Of a DNA stretch of 64,000 nt, positions 53,720-63,861 are shown in pieces. Position numbers and translations under genes: made by a program. The stretch is from JANMZR01 sp040385875 (GTDB lineage: Bacteria > Bacteroidota > Bacteroidia > Cytophagales > Spirosomataceae), in assembly GCA_040385875.1 (NCBI GenBank), contig JAZKGO010000001.1, forward strand, positions 1 to 64,000. Reading direction: 5' to 3'. The notes below the pieces were generated by a model. It was not told where the DNA came from, ran no database searches, and saw only the letters and a list, made by a program, of their open reading frames with translations. Numbering within the stretch: position 1 is the stretch's first letter; every line of letters starts with the position of its first letter.

Positions 53720-55531
53720 ATGGCAGAGAAAAAAGAGAGTTTTTTAGGTGAAATAGCCGCAAAGAGCAAGCAAAGACTTACAAAAGAGGGGTTTAAAAAG
53801 CTTTACACCATATTTAAATACGCTTATCCCTATCGAATTAAATATTTTTTGGGCCTAATTGCATTGGCTTTCTCGATAGGTACTTCGTTACTTTTCCCCA
53901 AATTATTAGGCGAAATTCTAGCTGTTTTAGAAAAAAAATCGAATTACACCATCAATCAAGTAATTGTTGTTTTGGTGATTGTGCTCATTCTGCAATCTGT
54001 TTTTTCATTTGGGAGGGTTTATTTTTTCACTCAAGTGTCTGAGCGAACTATTGCCGATATCCGAAAATCACTTTATAGCAAAATCATTTCCTTACCTATC
54101 TTTTTTTTCGAGCAAAGGCGTGTAGGGGAGTTGATGAGTCGCATCACCTCTGACATTGGTATGCTTCAAGGATTAATCACCACTACGGTTGCTGAATTTA
54201 TCCGACAAATCATCACAATCGTAGTTGGGGTGGTTATTATCTCATTGATTTCGTGGAAACTTACGGTTTTCATGTTGGCCACTTTTCCTGTATTAATTGT
54301 GGTAGCCCTCCTTTTTGGTCGGTATATTCGCAAACTTTCTTCAGAAGCACAAAAGGAATTGGCAGCCGCCAATGTAATTGTGGAAGAAACGTTCCAGTCA
54401 ATCAATGTCGTGAAATCTTATACCAATGAAAAACTAGAGATTAACAGATATGGCACCTCTCTTAATAAAGTGGTTAATATCGCCATGAAAACCGCCAAGC
54501 TTCGTGGGGGTTTTATATCCTTTATCATTTTTGCACTTTTTGGAAGCATAATTGGCATTGTTTGGTATGCTGGTAAACTCGTGATTGCCAACGAGTTAGA
54601 GATAAATGAAATGATTACTTTTGTGTTTTATACTATGTTTATTGGTGGCTCATTAAATGGCCTCGGCGAAATGATTGCTTCAGTGCAAGTGGCTATCGGG
54701 GCCTCCGACAGGGTGTTGGATATATTTGATGAAACTCCAGAGGTAAAAATTAATAAAGAAGACCACAAAGCCCATAAAATATATGGTGAGGTTGAGTTCA
54801 AAAATGTAGGCTTTAATTATCCCTCAAGAGTAGATTTAGAGGTATTGAATGATATCAATTTTAAAATAAAATCTGGTGAAAAAATTGCGCTTGTGGGCTA
54901 TTCAGGAGCCGGAAAATCAACCATCGTACAACTTTTGTTGAGGTTTTATGATGCACTTAAAGGAGAGATATTGGTGGATGGCAAAAATATCAAAGAATTT
55001 AATATTTCAGACTTAAGAGACAATATGGCCGTTGTGCCACAAGAAGTGATGCTTTTTGGAGGTACTATTTTCGAAAATATTGCCTATGGAAAACCAGATG
55101 CAAGCCAAAAAGAAATTGAGGAGGCTGCCCAAAAAGCAAATGCCATGGAGTTTATTAACACCTTCCCTGAAAAACTAGAAACCATTGTAGGTGAACGGGG
55201 TATCAAACTTTCGGGTGGCCAAAGGCAACGGATAGCCATTGCAAGAGCAATCCTGAAAGACCCAGCCATACTACTTTTGGATGAGGCTACTAGCGCATTG
55301 GACTCGGAATCAGAAAAATTGGTACAGGAAGCTTTGGAGCGGCTAATGCAAGGGCGTACTTCTATTATTATCGCCCATAGGCTTTCTACTATTCGTGCAG
55401 TCGACAACATTTATGTGATTAAGGAAGGTAGAATTCATGAGTCGGGCACACATGAGGAGCTTTTGCTGCATAACGACGGAATTTATGCCAATCTGGTAAA
55501 AATGCAATTTGAAGCCATGCAGGAAAACTAA
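53720..55531 (+). CDS. ABC transporter, fused membrane and ATPase domains (MsbA/ABCB type)
   Basis: 603 residues. Six membrane helices within about 30-330, then an ATPase domain with Walker A at about 393-401 (GYSGAGKST), ABC signature LSGGQRQRIAIARAIL and Walker B AILLLDEATSALD. A homodimeric exporter of lipid, peptide or drugs; the substrate is not readable. The Fur-family gene follows immediately (47 bases). Confidence 0.93.
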   Translation: MAEKKESFLGEIAAKSKQRLTKEGFKKLYTIFKYAYPYRIKYFLGLIALAFSIGTSLLFPKLLGEILAVLEKKSNYTINQVIVVLVIVLILQSVFSFGRVYFFTQVSERTIADIRKSLYSKIISLPIFFFEQRRVGELMSRITSDIGMLQGLITTTVAEFIRQIITIVVGVVIISLISWKLTVFMLATFPVLIVVALLFGRYIRKLSSEAQKELAAANVIVEETFQSINVVKSYTNEKLEINRYGTSLNKVVNIAMKTAKLRGGFISFIIFALFGSIIGIVWYAGKLVIANELEINEMITFVFYTMFIGGSLNGLGEMIASVQVAIGASDRVLDIFDETPEVKINKEDHKAHKIYGEVEFKNVGFNYPSRVDLEVLNDINFKIKSGEKIALVGYSGAGKSTIVQLLLRFYDALKGEILVDGKNIKEFNISDLRDNMAVVPQEVMLFGGTIFENIAYGKPDASQKEIEEAAQKANAMEFINTFPEKLETIVGERGIKLSGGQRQRIAIARAILKDPAILLLDEATSALDSESEKLVQEALERLMQGRTSIIIAHRLSTIRAVDNIYVIKEGRIHESGTHEELLLHNDGIYANLVKMQFEAMQEN

Positions 55532-55543
55532 TCAAAATTTTAG

Positions 55544-55551
55544 TAAATTTG
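55544..55551 (+). promoter_or_regulatory. -7 element TAAATTTG of the Fur-family gene
   Basis: Exact TAnnTTTG 26 bases before ATG 55578 and downstream of the alternative start at 55509, so it favours 55578 as the translation start. No -33 TTG at proper distance. Confidence 0.45.
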
Positions 55552-55577
55552 CTTTCGATTTAGAAAAAATTATCCAA

Positions 55578-56000
55578 ATGTCAGACATATTCACAAGCTT
55601 AAAGGTTTCTAATTTGCGCCATACCGACGCCAGAGAAGCCGTATTGTCTGAGTTTATGAGTGGCCAGTATGCACTAGCTCATGCTGATATTGAAAATAAA
55701 CTAGCTGATAAATTCGATCGGGTCACTATCTACCGAACCCTTAAAACATTTGTAGATAAGGGCTTGATTCATAAAGTATTAGATGATGTAGGAGGCATGA
55801 AATATGCCATTTGTAAAGCCGAATGTAATACCGCCACCCATCACCATCATCATGATCATGTACATTTCAAATGCACCAATTGTGGCCAAACTACTTGTCT
55901 AGAAAAAGTGACAATTCCTGCGATTGTACTCCCTTTAGGTTACCAAAAGCAAGAAATGAACTTGCTCGTTCAGGGTGTATGCCTGAACTGCAATAATTGA
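55578..56000 (+). CDS. Fur-family transcriptional regulator
   Basis: 140 residues from the ATG at 55578. Winged helix (LRHTDAREAVLSEFMSG... FDRVTIYRTLKTFVDKGLIHKVL), then the metal-binding dimer domain with a His-rich segment ATHHHHHDHVHFKCTNCG and a final Cys pair CLNCNN. Probably a zinc- or iron-sensing repressor; Zur versus Fur cannot be decided from sequence alone. It overlaps no gene but is tightly placed after the ABC exporter. Confidence 0.92.
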   Translation: MSDIFTSLKVSNLRHTDAREAVLSEFMSGQYALAHADIENKLADKFDRVTIYRTLKTFVDKGLIHKVLDDVGGMKYAICKAECNTATHHHHHDHVHFKCTNCGQTTCLEKVTIPAIVLPLGYQKQEMNLLVQGVCLNCNN

Positions 56001-56016
56001 AAATCCACTTTTTCCT

Positions 56017-57303
56017 TCAATAAACATTTCTCCCAATTGGTTGCCCAAAACTGATTCCAATTGAAACATTATCTTTCAATGTGCGACCCGAATTCAGACT
56101 ATTGGTCATATCAAAATAATGGATTTGGATTTCGAAATTTGTGAGAGGAGCACTTTGCTTATCAATCAAAACTACAGGTATGCCGATTGTTCCATTTAAG
56201 GCCTTGAAGTTCCCAAAATTTTGCTCAACTGTTGCCGAAATTCCAAAATGATTTTCTGGAGGAAAGTATACGAATTGAGCCTTTAAATTAGGAGTGATAA
56301 AGTTTTCATAATTCCCAATACTAAACCTATTCAATTGTTTATCAGTCAGATACGAAATATTTTTGCCCCCCAAGCTTCTATAGGTTTCAAGGTTAGTTTC
56401 TCTTAACTTTTTTGAATTAATTGAATTATTAGCGAATAGGCCCGCTCTAAAATTAAGGTATATTTTAGTGGCATTATGGGTTTCAATAAAACGTGTATGG
56501 CTAATTGAAAGCTCTGCTGGGTAGGATTTTCTAATGTTAAAATTATTTTCAAAATTATCTGCAACCGTAAATCGCTGGCGAATCACAGGAATATAAACAT
56601 TAAAGTTGGTCCAGTGCATGGCAATTTTCTTAAATCTCATGGTTTCGAAAAGCTCACGGTATTCTCGTTCAGCAAGTTCTCGGGAATATTCCTCGCCTAT
56701 TTTTTTGTAAAAATTACTTTTCAGCTCTTCTCTCAATGGATCTGATAGATTTTGAATATTGGCTAAACTTTGTTCAAAGTCAGAACTTTGTTCTTGAATT
56801 TCTTTTTGCAAAGCGACTAAAATTGTTGCTCTCCGAGCGTCAGAGGCCCATTTTTCATTACAATTATGTAAGGTAATTTGAGGTTTTGAAAGCCAAAAAT
56901 GCTTATAGGTAAAACCAAGCTCATTATTAAAAGCCGATTGGTTAGTAGCCGAATGAAAAGCATTCAACGCATTGGCTTTCAGGCCGATTACATGATAAGA
57001 CCTCACCGGCAAATCAGCGCCTGTTGGCTCAAATAAGCTATGGCTCATGCTAAAGAGGCCATTGGCGGTATTAAATGTTAAATTATTCTTGCAAAAAGTC
57101 AGGTTTTCATGATCCGATAAATAATATCCCACCCTATCAGCCATAAAAAGATTCATGCCTCTATTACTAAGCAATTGACCTTCGGCGCATTCTGATTTTT
57201 TTATTGTTAAATCAATTTCCTTCAAGACGCTTATTAATGAATCGGCCGACTGCCCTATTGATAAGAATGGACTTAAGCAAAAAAGTAGTACAATTAATCT
57301 CAT
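56017..57303 (-). CDS. Exported protein of unknown function
   Basis: 428 residues with signal peptide about 1-17 (SIG-Q). No family recognised. A helix-rich stretch (about 150-225, KEIQEQSSDFEQSLANIQNLSDPLREELKSNFYKKIGEEYSRELAEREY) separates N- and C-terminal parts with alternating beta-like pattern (FNVYIPVIRQRFTV, HFGISATVEQNFGNFKALNG) like an outer-membrane barrel. It ends with an N-G-R motif region without a sorting tail. Operon partner of the next upstream gene (21-base gap). Confidence 0.6.
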   Translation of the reverse strand: MRLIVLLFCLSPFLSIGQSADSLISVLKEIDLTIKKSECAEGQLLSNRGMNLFMADRVGYYLSDHENLTFCKNNLTFNTANGLFSMSHSLFEPTGADLPVRSYHVIGLKANALNAFHSATNQSAFNNELGFTYKHFWLSKPQITLHNCNEKWASDARRATILVALQKEIQEQSSDFEQSLANIQNLSDPLREELKSNFYKKIGEEYSRELAEREYRELFETMRFKKIAMHWTNFNVYIPVIRQRFTVADNFENNFNIRKSYPAELSISHTRFIETHNATKIYLNFRAGLFANNSINSKKLRETNLETYRSLGGKNISYLTDKQLNRFSIGNYENFITPNLKAQFVYFPPENHFGISATVEQNFGNFKALNGTIGIPVVLIDKQSAPLTNFEIQIHYFDMTNSLNSGRTLKDNVSIGISFGQPIGRNVY

Positions 57304-57324
57304 ATTTGGGCTATAATTATCACT

Positions 57325-57846
57325 TTATTCAATAATTTCAATCACTCTTACTTTCATATTAGGTCGCTCTCCTTCTGGCAATATCACTGTAAAGTGATTG
57401 GTAATTGTCTCCCCATTCTTCAAGATATTGCCCACTTTTACCATTACATTATGCCTAAAATCTTTGCCATCTGCACCCCTAGTGGTATAAGTATAGGGCG
57501 TGTTAAATTCCCTCGCTTTCACCTTCGCCGACTTCGAGGTTAAGCGCTTCCCCGTGGCATTTAAACAGTCAAAATCGGCCATAACATCCTGATAATCAAT
57601 GCCAAAAAGTTTTTGATTTGGAAACATCACCTTTGTACAACCGCTTTTATTGGTCACAAAAGCCCTCAATTCGAATCGGTTAAATTCTTCATTTTTTATT
57701 CCCTTCTTACTTTCATTTCTGATCTCGTACCCATATTCGATACCATTTAAAAGATAGGGCTGGCCTTCCTCTAATGCATAGGAGGATTGACCATAGCAAA
57801 ATTGCGACGCTAATAAGCTGATAAATAGAGTTTTGAGGCTTTTCAT
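57325..57846 (-). CDS. Exported protein of unknown function
   Basis: 173 residues with signal peptide about 1-19 (CYG-Q). Recognised family: none. Beta-rich sequence with ESKKGIKNEEFNRFELRAFVTNKSGC, KVKAREFNTPYTYTTRG and a C-terminal RVIEII. It is the first gene of a two-gene unit with 56017-57303 and has its own clear promoter. Together they may form an envelope complex. Confidence 0.6.
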   Translation of the reverse strand: MKSLKTLFISLLASQFCYGQSSYALEEGQPYLLNGIEYGYEIRNESKKGIKNEEFNRFELRAFVTNKSGCTKVMFPNQKLFGIDYQDVMADFDCLNATGKRLTSKSAKVKAREFNTPYTYTTRGADGKDFRHNVMVKVGNILKNGETITNHFTVILPEGERPNMKVRVIEIIE

Positions 57847-57867
57847 GGTTTATGTTTTTAATTTTTC

Positions 57868-57896
57868 CAAAGATAACCTTTTTATGAAAAATCAAA
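57868..57896 (-). promoter_or_regulatory. Promoter of the 57846 operon
   Basis: On the minus strand TTTG (complement of 57893-57896), 17-base spacer and TATCTTTG (complement of 57868-57875), 22 bases before the start codon. Best match to the TTG...TAnnTTTG consensus in the window. Confidence 0.75.
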
Positions 57897-57976
57897 AATA
57901 CCACTAGATAGATTTCAATAATGTTATCTGAGAAAAGTGGAGAAAGTAAGGTTTGCTTATTTAATCTGACTCTGTG

Positions 57977-58423
57977 TTATTTCAAAAGCCAATCTGAAAT
58001 AAAAACCAATTTATAGATTGCCCAACTCACCACATAACCCCAGAATAAAGAGGAGACTAACATATATCCTACCATTTTGAATACATTGACCTTAAATGAA
58101 AGGGCCATTAAGGTGCCACCAATAGGAGTAAAAAGCGGAGGGGTAAGCAGCGCAATTCCAAAAAGACCCAATTTTTGCCAAATTTTAACTTTAAATCTTG
58201 CACTTCTTGTGAAAATTATTTTTTTGGTTTTGGCTCTTTTATCTAAATAATTAGTGATTCCTTTTGCAAAAATTGTGGTGATAATCACGGCCGTCATCAT
58301 TCCTCCAGCTGATAAGAAAATCGTTTTTTGAATAGGTATACCAGTTAAAAATCCAGCAATAGGGCCTCCGAAAAATTTAATCATGCTGGCTAGCATTACT
58401 GAAATGTATTTTGCAATTTCCAA
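57977..58423 (-). CDS. Small multi-drug-export-like membrane protein
   Basis: 148 residues, about four membrane helices (SVMLASMIKFFGGPIAGFL; LSAGGMMTAVIITTIFAKGI; LGLFGIALLTPPLFTPIGGTL; MVGYMLVSSLFWGYVVSWAIYK). The layout resembles the Sm_multidrug_ex family, though recognition is by pattern only. The frame opens with TTG at 58423; an ATG at 58396 is the alternative. Function unknown. Confidence 0.55.
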   Translation of the reverse strand: MEIAKYISVMLASMIKFFGGPIAGFLTGIPIQKTIFLSAGGMMTAVIITTIFAKGITNYLDKRAKTKKIIFTRSARFKVKIWQKLGLFGIALLTPPLFTPIGGTLMALSFKVNVFKMVGYMLVSSLFWGYVVSWAIYKLVFISDWLLK

Positions 58424-58537
58424 TTGTGTGCTTCTAAATTTTTAAATTAATTTTTCCCCCTAGTTCAACGAATATTTCAAAATTCTTTATAAAACAACTT
58501 AATGAATCAGAATTCAAATTATGTTCTTTAATTCTGC

Positions 58538-58545
58538 TATTTTTG
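58538..58545 (+). promoter_or_regulatory. Possible -7 element TATTTTTG of the Wzi-like gene
   Basis: Exact TAnnTTTG 46 bases before the start at 58592. The -33 region has no good TTG at 17-23 bases. Confidence 0.35.
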
Positions 58546-58591
58546 TATAGAATTTGCCATTCAATGTGCTCATTCAATTTAAAAACTGTTT

Positions 58592-60262
58592 ATGCCAAAA
58601 TTTAGTTTACTGTTTCTTGTTTTTTTTTTAATTCAATTTACAAAACATTCTTTGGCCCAATCAGCATTTTTACCTTTGAATGCCGATAGCTATCATACTC
58701 TAGACCGTTTTGAGATTTTATCCGGAAGACTATTTCCAACCATTTTTACCGGAATAAAACCTTATACCCGAAAATCAATTGCCGAAATAATCGAAAAAAT
58801 TGACACCACTTTCGATAAAAAACAACTTTCAAAACGAGATTTATTCAATATCCAACACCTTAAAAATGATAATTGGGAATGGTTGAAATCAGATACAACA
58901 AGGTCAACCTTTAGTAAAAAGAAACTTTTCAATGTTTTTTTTAATAGAAAAGCGGACTTGTATAGTGTTGATAATGAGGATATTAATCTTCATATTAGTC
59001 CCATATTTCAATTTTCTTTTGGAAAAGAAGGCGATTTAACCAGTTGGCAAAATACCCGAGGAATCGAAATCAGAGGTTCTATTTCTAAAAAAATTGGTTT
59101 TTATACGATGTTTACCGAAAATCAAATTGTACTTCCCTCTTATATCCAAGAATACCAGATTAAAAACCGAGTGATCCCAGGAGAAGGTCATTGGAAACCT
59201 TTTGGGGCCAAAGGCATCGACTACATCTCTGCCCGAGGTTATATTACTTTTAGCCCTGTTAAGCCATTGATGCTCACCTTCGGGCACGATAAAACCTTTG
59301 TGGGTTCTGGACTTCGATCTACAATTTTATCTGACTTTTCGGCTCCTACCCTGTTTTTGAAAGTAAACACTCAAATTGGCAGAGTTCAATACCAAAATCA
59401 ATTTACCCAACTCTCTGATTATCAAAACTATATTGGAAAAAACACCATTATTCCCCGAAAATATATGGTTTCGCATAATTTAGGTATCAATATCGGCAAA
59501 AATTTTAATTTGGGCCTGTTTGAAACTGTGATATTAAATCGAGAAAAAACCATAGACTTTAATTATGTAAACCCAATCATTTTTTATCGATTTGTGGAGT
59601 CTTATGTGGGGAGCCCTGACAATACGATGGTGGGTATTAATTTTAAATATATCTCAAAAAAGAAAGTTTCGATCTATGGTCAATTTCTATTTGATGAACT
59701 AGTAGTCAAAAACTTAATCAAAAATTCAGGTTCGTTTACCAATAAATGGGCTTACCAATTTGGAGCAAAGGCCATCAATTTATTCGGTATTAAAAATCTT
59801 GATCTTCAGACTGAAATCAATGCCGCACGACCCTACACTTATGCGCATTTTAGTACTTCTTCCAATTTTTCTAATTACAATCAAGCTCTTGCTCATCCTT
59901 TAGGAGCCAATTTTACTGAGTCGGCAACTGTTTTGCGATACCAAGTAACCAACAAACTCCTTTTTGTAGGTACTTATATCAATAGTTATTTTGGTATGGA
60001 TCGGCCTGAACAAAATTGGGGGGGCAATATCCTGCTCAACTACGACACCCGTGTGAGAGACGAAGACAATTATATCGGTCAAGGGCTTCAGTCGACATTA
60101 AATTTTATGGAGCTTCGCCTAAGCCATATGATTATTCACAATATGTACGCCGATGGAAGTCTGATTTTAAGAACAGTAAAAAGTAATAAAGAAAACATAC
60201 AATCGACGATTCCTACTGTGGGAATTCGTTGGAATATTCCCTATAAACAAACCGCATTCTGA
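58592..60262 (+). CDS. Capsule-assembly Wzi-like outer-membrane protein
   Basis: 556 residues with signal peptide about 1-22 (SLA-Q). Pattern of Wzi-family beta-barrels in Bacteroidota: an N-terminal helical lead (LPLNADSYHTLDRFEILSGR... YTRKSIAEIIEKIDTT), then repeated beta strands such as LTFGHDKTFVGSGLRSTILSDF, FNLGLFETVILNRE, FINFKY and LMFVGTYINSYF-like segments up to the end. Wzi helps hold capsule polysaccharide at the outer membrane. The stop overlaps the gmhA start (TGATG), so the two are coupled. Confidence 0.75.
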   Translation: MPKFSLLFLVFFLIQFTKHSLAQSAFLPLNADSYHTLDRFEILSGRLFPTIFTGIKPYTRKSIAEIIEKIDTTFDKKQLSKRDLFNIQHLKNDNWEWLKSDTTRSTFSKKKLFNVFFNRKADLYSVDNEDINLHISPIFQFSFGKEGDLTSWQNTRGIEIRGSISKKIGFYTMFTENQIVLPSYIQEYQIKNRVIPGEGHWKPFGAKGIDYISARGYITFSPVKPLMLTFGHDKTFVGSGLRSTILSDFSAPTLFLKVNTQIGRVQYQNQFTQLSDYQNYIGKNTIIPRKYMVSHNLGINIGKNFNLGLFETVILNREKTIDFNYVNPIIFYRFVESYVGSPDNTMVGINFKYISKKKVSIYGQFLFDELVVKNLIKNSGSFTNKWAYQFGAKAINLFGIKNLDLQTEINAARPYTYAHFSTSSNFSNYNQALAHPLGANFTESATVLRYQVTNKLLFVGTYINSYFGMDRPEQNWGGNILLNYDTRVRDEDNYIGQGLQSTLNFMELRLSHMIIHNMYADGSLILRTVKSNKENIQSTIPTVGIRWNIPYKQTAF

Positions 60263-60843
60263 TGGAAATGATAGACATTATTGCTGGAGAATTTTCGGAA
60301 GCCCAAACTGTTTTAAACAATTTTATAACCGATAAGAATAATTATGAAACGATAGCAAGGGCCGCAAAACTGATGAGTGATTCATTGAAAAATGGCTCGA
60401 AGATCATTTCATGTGGCAATGGTGGCTCGCATTGCGATGCCATGCATTTTGCAGAAGAGCTTTCAGGGCGATACCGTGGCGATCGAAAATCACTGGCTGC
60501 CATAGCCATTTCGGATGTGAGCCATATCAGCTGCGTGGGCAACGATTACGGTTTTGATTTTGTGTTCTCAAGATTTGTGGAAGGCCTTGGTAATCAAGGA
60601 GATGTATTGCTGGCCATTAGTACTTCGGGCAATTCTCAAAACATTATTAATGCGGTAGAAGCCGCCCATTCTAAAGGATTAAAGGTGGTTTTATTAACTG
60701 GTAAAGATGGAGGTAAATTACTCGGAAAAGCAGATATTGAAATAATCGTTCCTCATTTTGGCTTTGCCGATCGTATTCAAGAAATCCATATCAAGGTAAT
60801 CCACTGCTTAATCCTTTTGATTGAAAAACAGCTGGGTCTTTAA
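60262..60843 (+). CDS. gmhA: Sedoheptulose-7-phosphate isomerase (phosphoheptose isomerase)
   Basis: 193 residues, SIS-domain GmhA: SCGNGGSHCDAMHFAEELSGRYRGDRKSLAAIAISD (35-base metal and substrate loop), ISTSGNSQNI (phosphate loop) and HIKVIHCLILLIE (His in C-terminal helix). It makes D-glycero-heptose 7-phosphate for lipopolysaccharide core and S-layer glycans. It starts inside the stop codon of the Wzi-like gene, linking heptose supply to envelope polysaccharide. Length is normal. Confidence 0.93.
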   Translation: MEMIDIIAGEFSEAQTVLNNFITDKNNYETIARAAKLMSDSLKNGSKIISCGNGGSHCDAMHFAEELSGRYRGDRKSLAAIAISDVSHISCVGNDYGFDFVFSRFVEGLGNQGDVLLAISTSGNSQNIINAVEAAHSKGLKVVLLTGKDGGKLLGKADIEIIVPHFGFADRIQEIHIKVIHCLILLIEKQLGL

Positions 60844-60932
60844 CAATAATTCCCATTCGAATCTCTTCCCAAATCTATACAATTTATATTTTTTAAGAAC
60901 GTTCAGTTTTTAATTGGTTTTTCTATTAACAA

Positions 60933-63834
60933 ATGAAAAAAATATTCGCAATTGTTGGTATTGTTTTATTATTCTCAATACTTCTATTGGCCTCTTTACC
61001 GCTCTTTTTTAAAGATAAAATCAAAGCGAAAATTGATGTAGAAATTGAGAAGAAAATTGATGCCAAAGTATTTTATGGCGATTTTGGCCTATCAATATTC
61101 AAAAATTTCCCGCAAATTACTGTTAGTCTTTCCAATTTTGGGATAACAGGAAATGCCCCTTTCCGTAGTGATACTTTGGTGGCTGCCCAAGAATTTAATA
61201 CGAGCTTCGACTTGATGAGTATTTTCAAGGAAAGCCAAATCAAGGTGAATTCCGTTACTTTAAACCAACCCAAAATACACTTGAAAGTACTTAAAGATGG
61301 CACCAATAATTTTGACATTTATAAGCAAAAACCTGATAATCAGGCTGATTCGAGTAGCTCTTCCTTTTCTGCCTCCATCAGTGAATGGGAAATTAATAAC
61401 GGCCAAATTATCTATGACGATAGACAAATGCCCGCTTTCATCAAATTTTCAAATATAAACCATCAAGGCAATGGCGACATTATGAGCCAAGTTTTTGACT
61501 TGGATACCAAAACAACAATTGAAAAATCTGAAATCACTTATAAAAACAATTCTTATTTGAACGACCGAAGCATTAGTTTTGAAGGGCCTATAAAAGTAGA
61601 CTTGCGTAAAAGCAGTTACGAACTGAAAGCTGGCAAATTGCAAATCAACGACTTTCCCATTGATTTGGATGGTATGGTGCAAATGCCCGATACAAATATC
61701 CATTTGGACATTCGCTTTAAAACCAAAGAAAATGAAGATTTCAAAAAGTTAATATCCTTAATACCAGCTTTTTATACCGAAAATTATCAAGAGATTGAAA
61801 CTTCAGGAGGTTTCTCCATTTCGGGAAACGCAAAAGGTATTTATAACAGCCATCAAACTCCTACATTTGAAATTACAGCAAAAGTAAACAAAGGTCGCTT
61901 GCAATTCCCTTCCCTTTCAGTGCCCATCACTGATGTAAATATCGATGGTTTTTTCGAAAACAAAACGGATAAACTAATCAATACCCTAATCAATTTGAAA
62001 AGTTTCAATCTCAATTTGGGTAAAAATCCAATAAAAGGGCATGTACTATTAACTGGACTCCAAAATTCAAAAGTAGATGCCGCCATAAAAGGAGTAGTAG
62101 ATTTGGCGGAAATCATTAAAATATTTCCGATGAAAGGCCTGAACATGAGAGGGAATTTGAATGCCGACTTTGTAGCTAAAGGTTATTATACGAAGAACGA
62201 ATTTCCAAAAGTATCTGGTAATCTCAACCTTAAAAATGGTTTTATTAAATCCGTCGAATTCGCAGAGCCAATTGAAAAAATCAATGTAATAGCCTCTATA
62301 TCAAATAGTTCTGGAAAGCCAACCGATACCAGAATAAATCTTTCGGATGCTAGTTTAGTATTACAAAATGAGCCGTTTCAATTAAAAGGAACTATCCAAA
62401 ATCTTGACAATGCTCAGTGGGATTTGTCCGCAAAAGGAAAGCTCGATTTAACCCGAATTACAGCTATTTTTCCAGTTTCTGGCACCACCCTGAAAGGTAA
62501 AATCGATGCCAATATCACCACTAAAGGCAATATGGAGGCCATTAAAAAAAGCCAGTATCAAAACCTAAATATGGCTGGTACAGCTATATTGAAAGATTTT
62601 GAATATAACGCAACGGATTTCCCCAAACCCTTTTCCGCAAAATCTGTCGATTTGACCTTTAGTCCGACTCAAATAATAGCCACAAATGCCTCTGGTTTCT
62701 TGGGGAATAGCGATTATGAAGGTTCTGGCACTTTCTCCAACTATTTTGGCTATGTATTTAATAATGAATCACTTAATGGCAATTTAGATTTGGTTTCAAA
62801 ATCATTCAACCTAAACGAATGGATGGAAGACGAGCCCCAACAAAACAATAAAAGTTTATTAGCCAGTGATTTGAGAGCTGTAGAAATACCCAAAAATCTG
62901 AACCTAAACATCCATGCTAAAATAGGCGAATCGGCGTATGAAAAAATGAAAATTTCGGCAGCAAACGGGGATATTTTGGTTAAAAATGGTACGGTAAAAA
63001 TACAAAATGCCACCTTTAGCTCATTGGGAGGCAGCTTTGTAACCAATGGAAGCTATAACTCACAAGACATTACACATCCCAAATTTGAATTTGATTTAGA
63101 TCTTCAAAAAATTGACATTGCTCAGTCGTATCAGCACTTGTGGGTAGTGCGCAATTTAGTACCAATTGCCGNNNNNNNNNNNNNNNNNNNNNNNNNNNNN
63201 NNNNNNNNNNNNNNNNNNNNNNNNNNNNNNNNNNNNNNNNNNNNNNNNNNNNNNNNNNNNNNNNNNNNNNNCTGGCATTTGTGGCCAGTACAACCGCCAA
63301 TTCAATCAAACAAATTGTAAATGCCGAAGTAAAAGCACAAATTGAGGCCGCAAAAGCTAAAGCAATGGCCGAATTAGACAAATTAAAATTAGAAGCGGAA
63401 ACTAAAAAGAAAGAATTAGAGGACAAAGTAAAAGCAGAAGCAGAAAAATTAAAAGCGGAAGCCGAGGCAAAGAAAAAAGAACTAGAAGACAAGGCCCGTG
63501 CGGAGATAGAGCGCCTCAAAAAAGAGGCTGAAGACCAAATTAAGGCAGAAACAGAGCGTTTGAAAAAAATTGCTGAAGAAAAAATTGCTGAAGAAAGAGC
63601 AAGACTTGAAAAATTGGCTCGTGCTAAGTTAGATTCAACCGCAAAAGCCAATACGGAGAAGTTGAGAAAAGCTTTAGAAGATAAAGCAAAAGCTGCTCTA
63701 GAAGAAAAACGGAAAGCGGCAGAAGCCAAGGCAAAAGCGGCCGAAGAGAAAGCCAAACAAGAATTGGAAGAGAAGAAAAAAGCGGCAGAGGAAGAAATAA
63801 AAAAAGTTGTGCCTAAAGACACAACTGGGAATTA
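60933..63834 (+). CDS. AsmA-like envelope protein, interrupted by an assembly gap
   Basis: The frame from 60933 runs to the gap at 63172. An N-terminal membrane helix (about 3-25) is followed by AsmA-family repeats (FGLSIFKNFPQITVSLSNFGI, VNSVTLNQPKIHLKVLKDGTNNFDI, FKLKGTIQNLDNAQWDLSAKG-like strands). After the gap, 63272-63834 continues in a different apparent frame, with LAFVASTTANSIKQIVN and a roughly 170-residue Lys/Glu/Ala coiled coil ending DTTGN. The tail composition and its position fit the C-terminal end of the same AsmA-like gene, but the join is inferred because the gap length is nominal. The family shapes outer-membrane lipid transport. Confidence 0.75.
63172..63271. other. Assembly gap of 100 N
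   Basis: Exactly 100 unknown bases, the conventional placeholder for a scaffold gap of unknown size. It falls within the AsmA-like gene, so apparent ORFs crossing it (for example from 63140) are not reliable. Confidence 0.98.
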
Positions 63835-63861
63835 AAATTTACAAACTTATTAGCCAAACTC

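Noticed and set aside
55509..55577. Upstream start for the Fur-family gene
   Set aside because: It overlaps the ABC exporter frame and lies ahead of the TAAATTTG element. Start at 55578 fits Fur-family length.
63140..63835. ORF reading through the N gap from 63140
   Set aside because: The part before the gap is out of frame with the AsmA-like gene and lacks family resemblance. Only the part after the gap is credible coding sequence.
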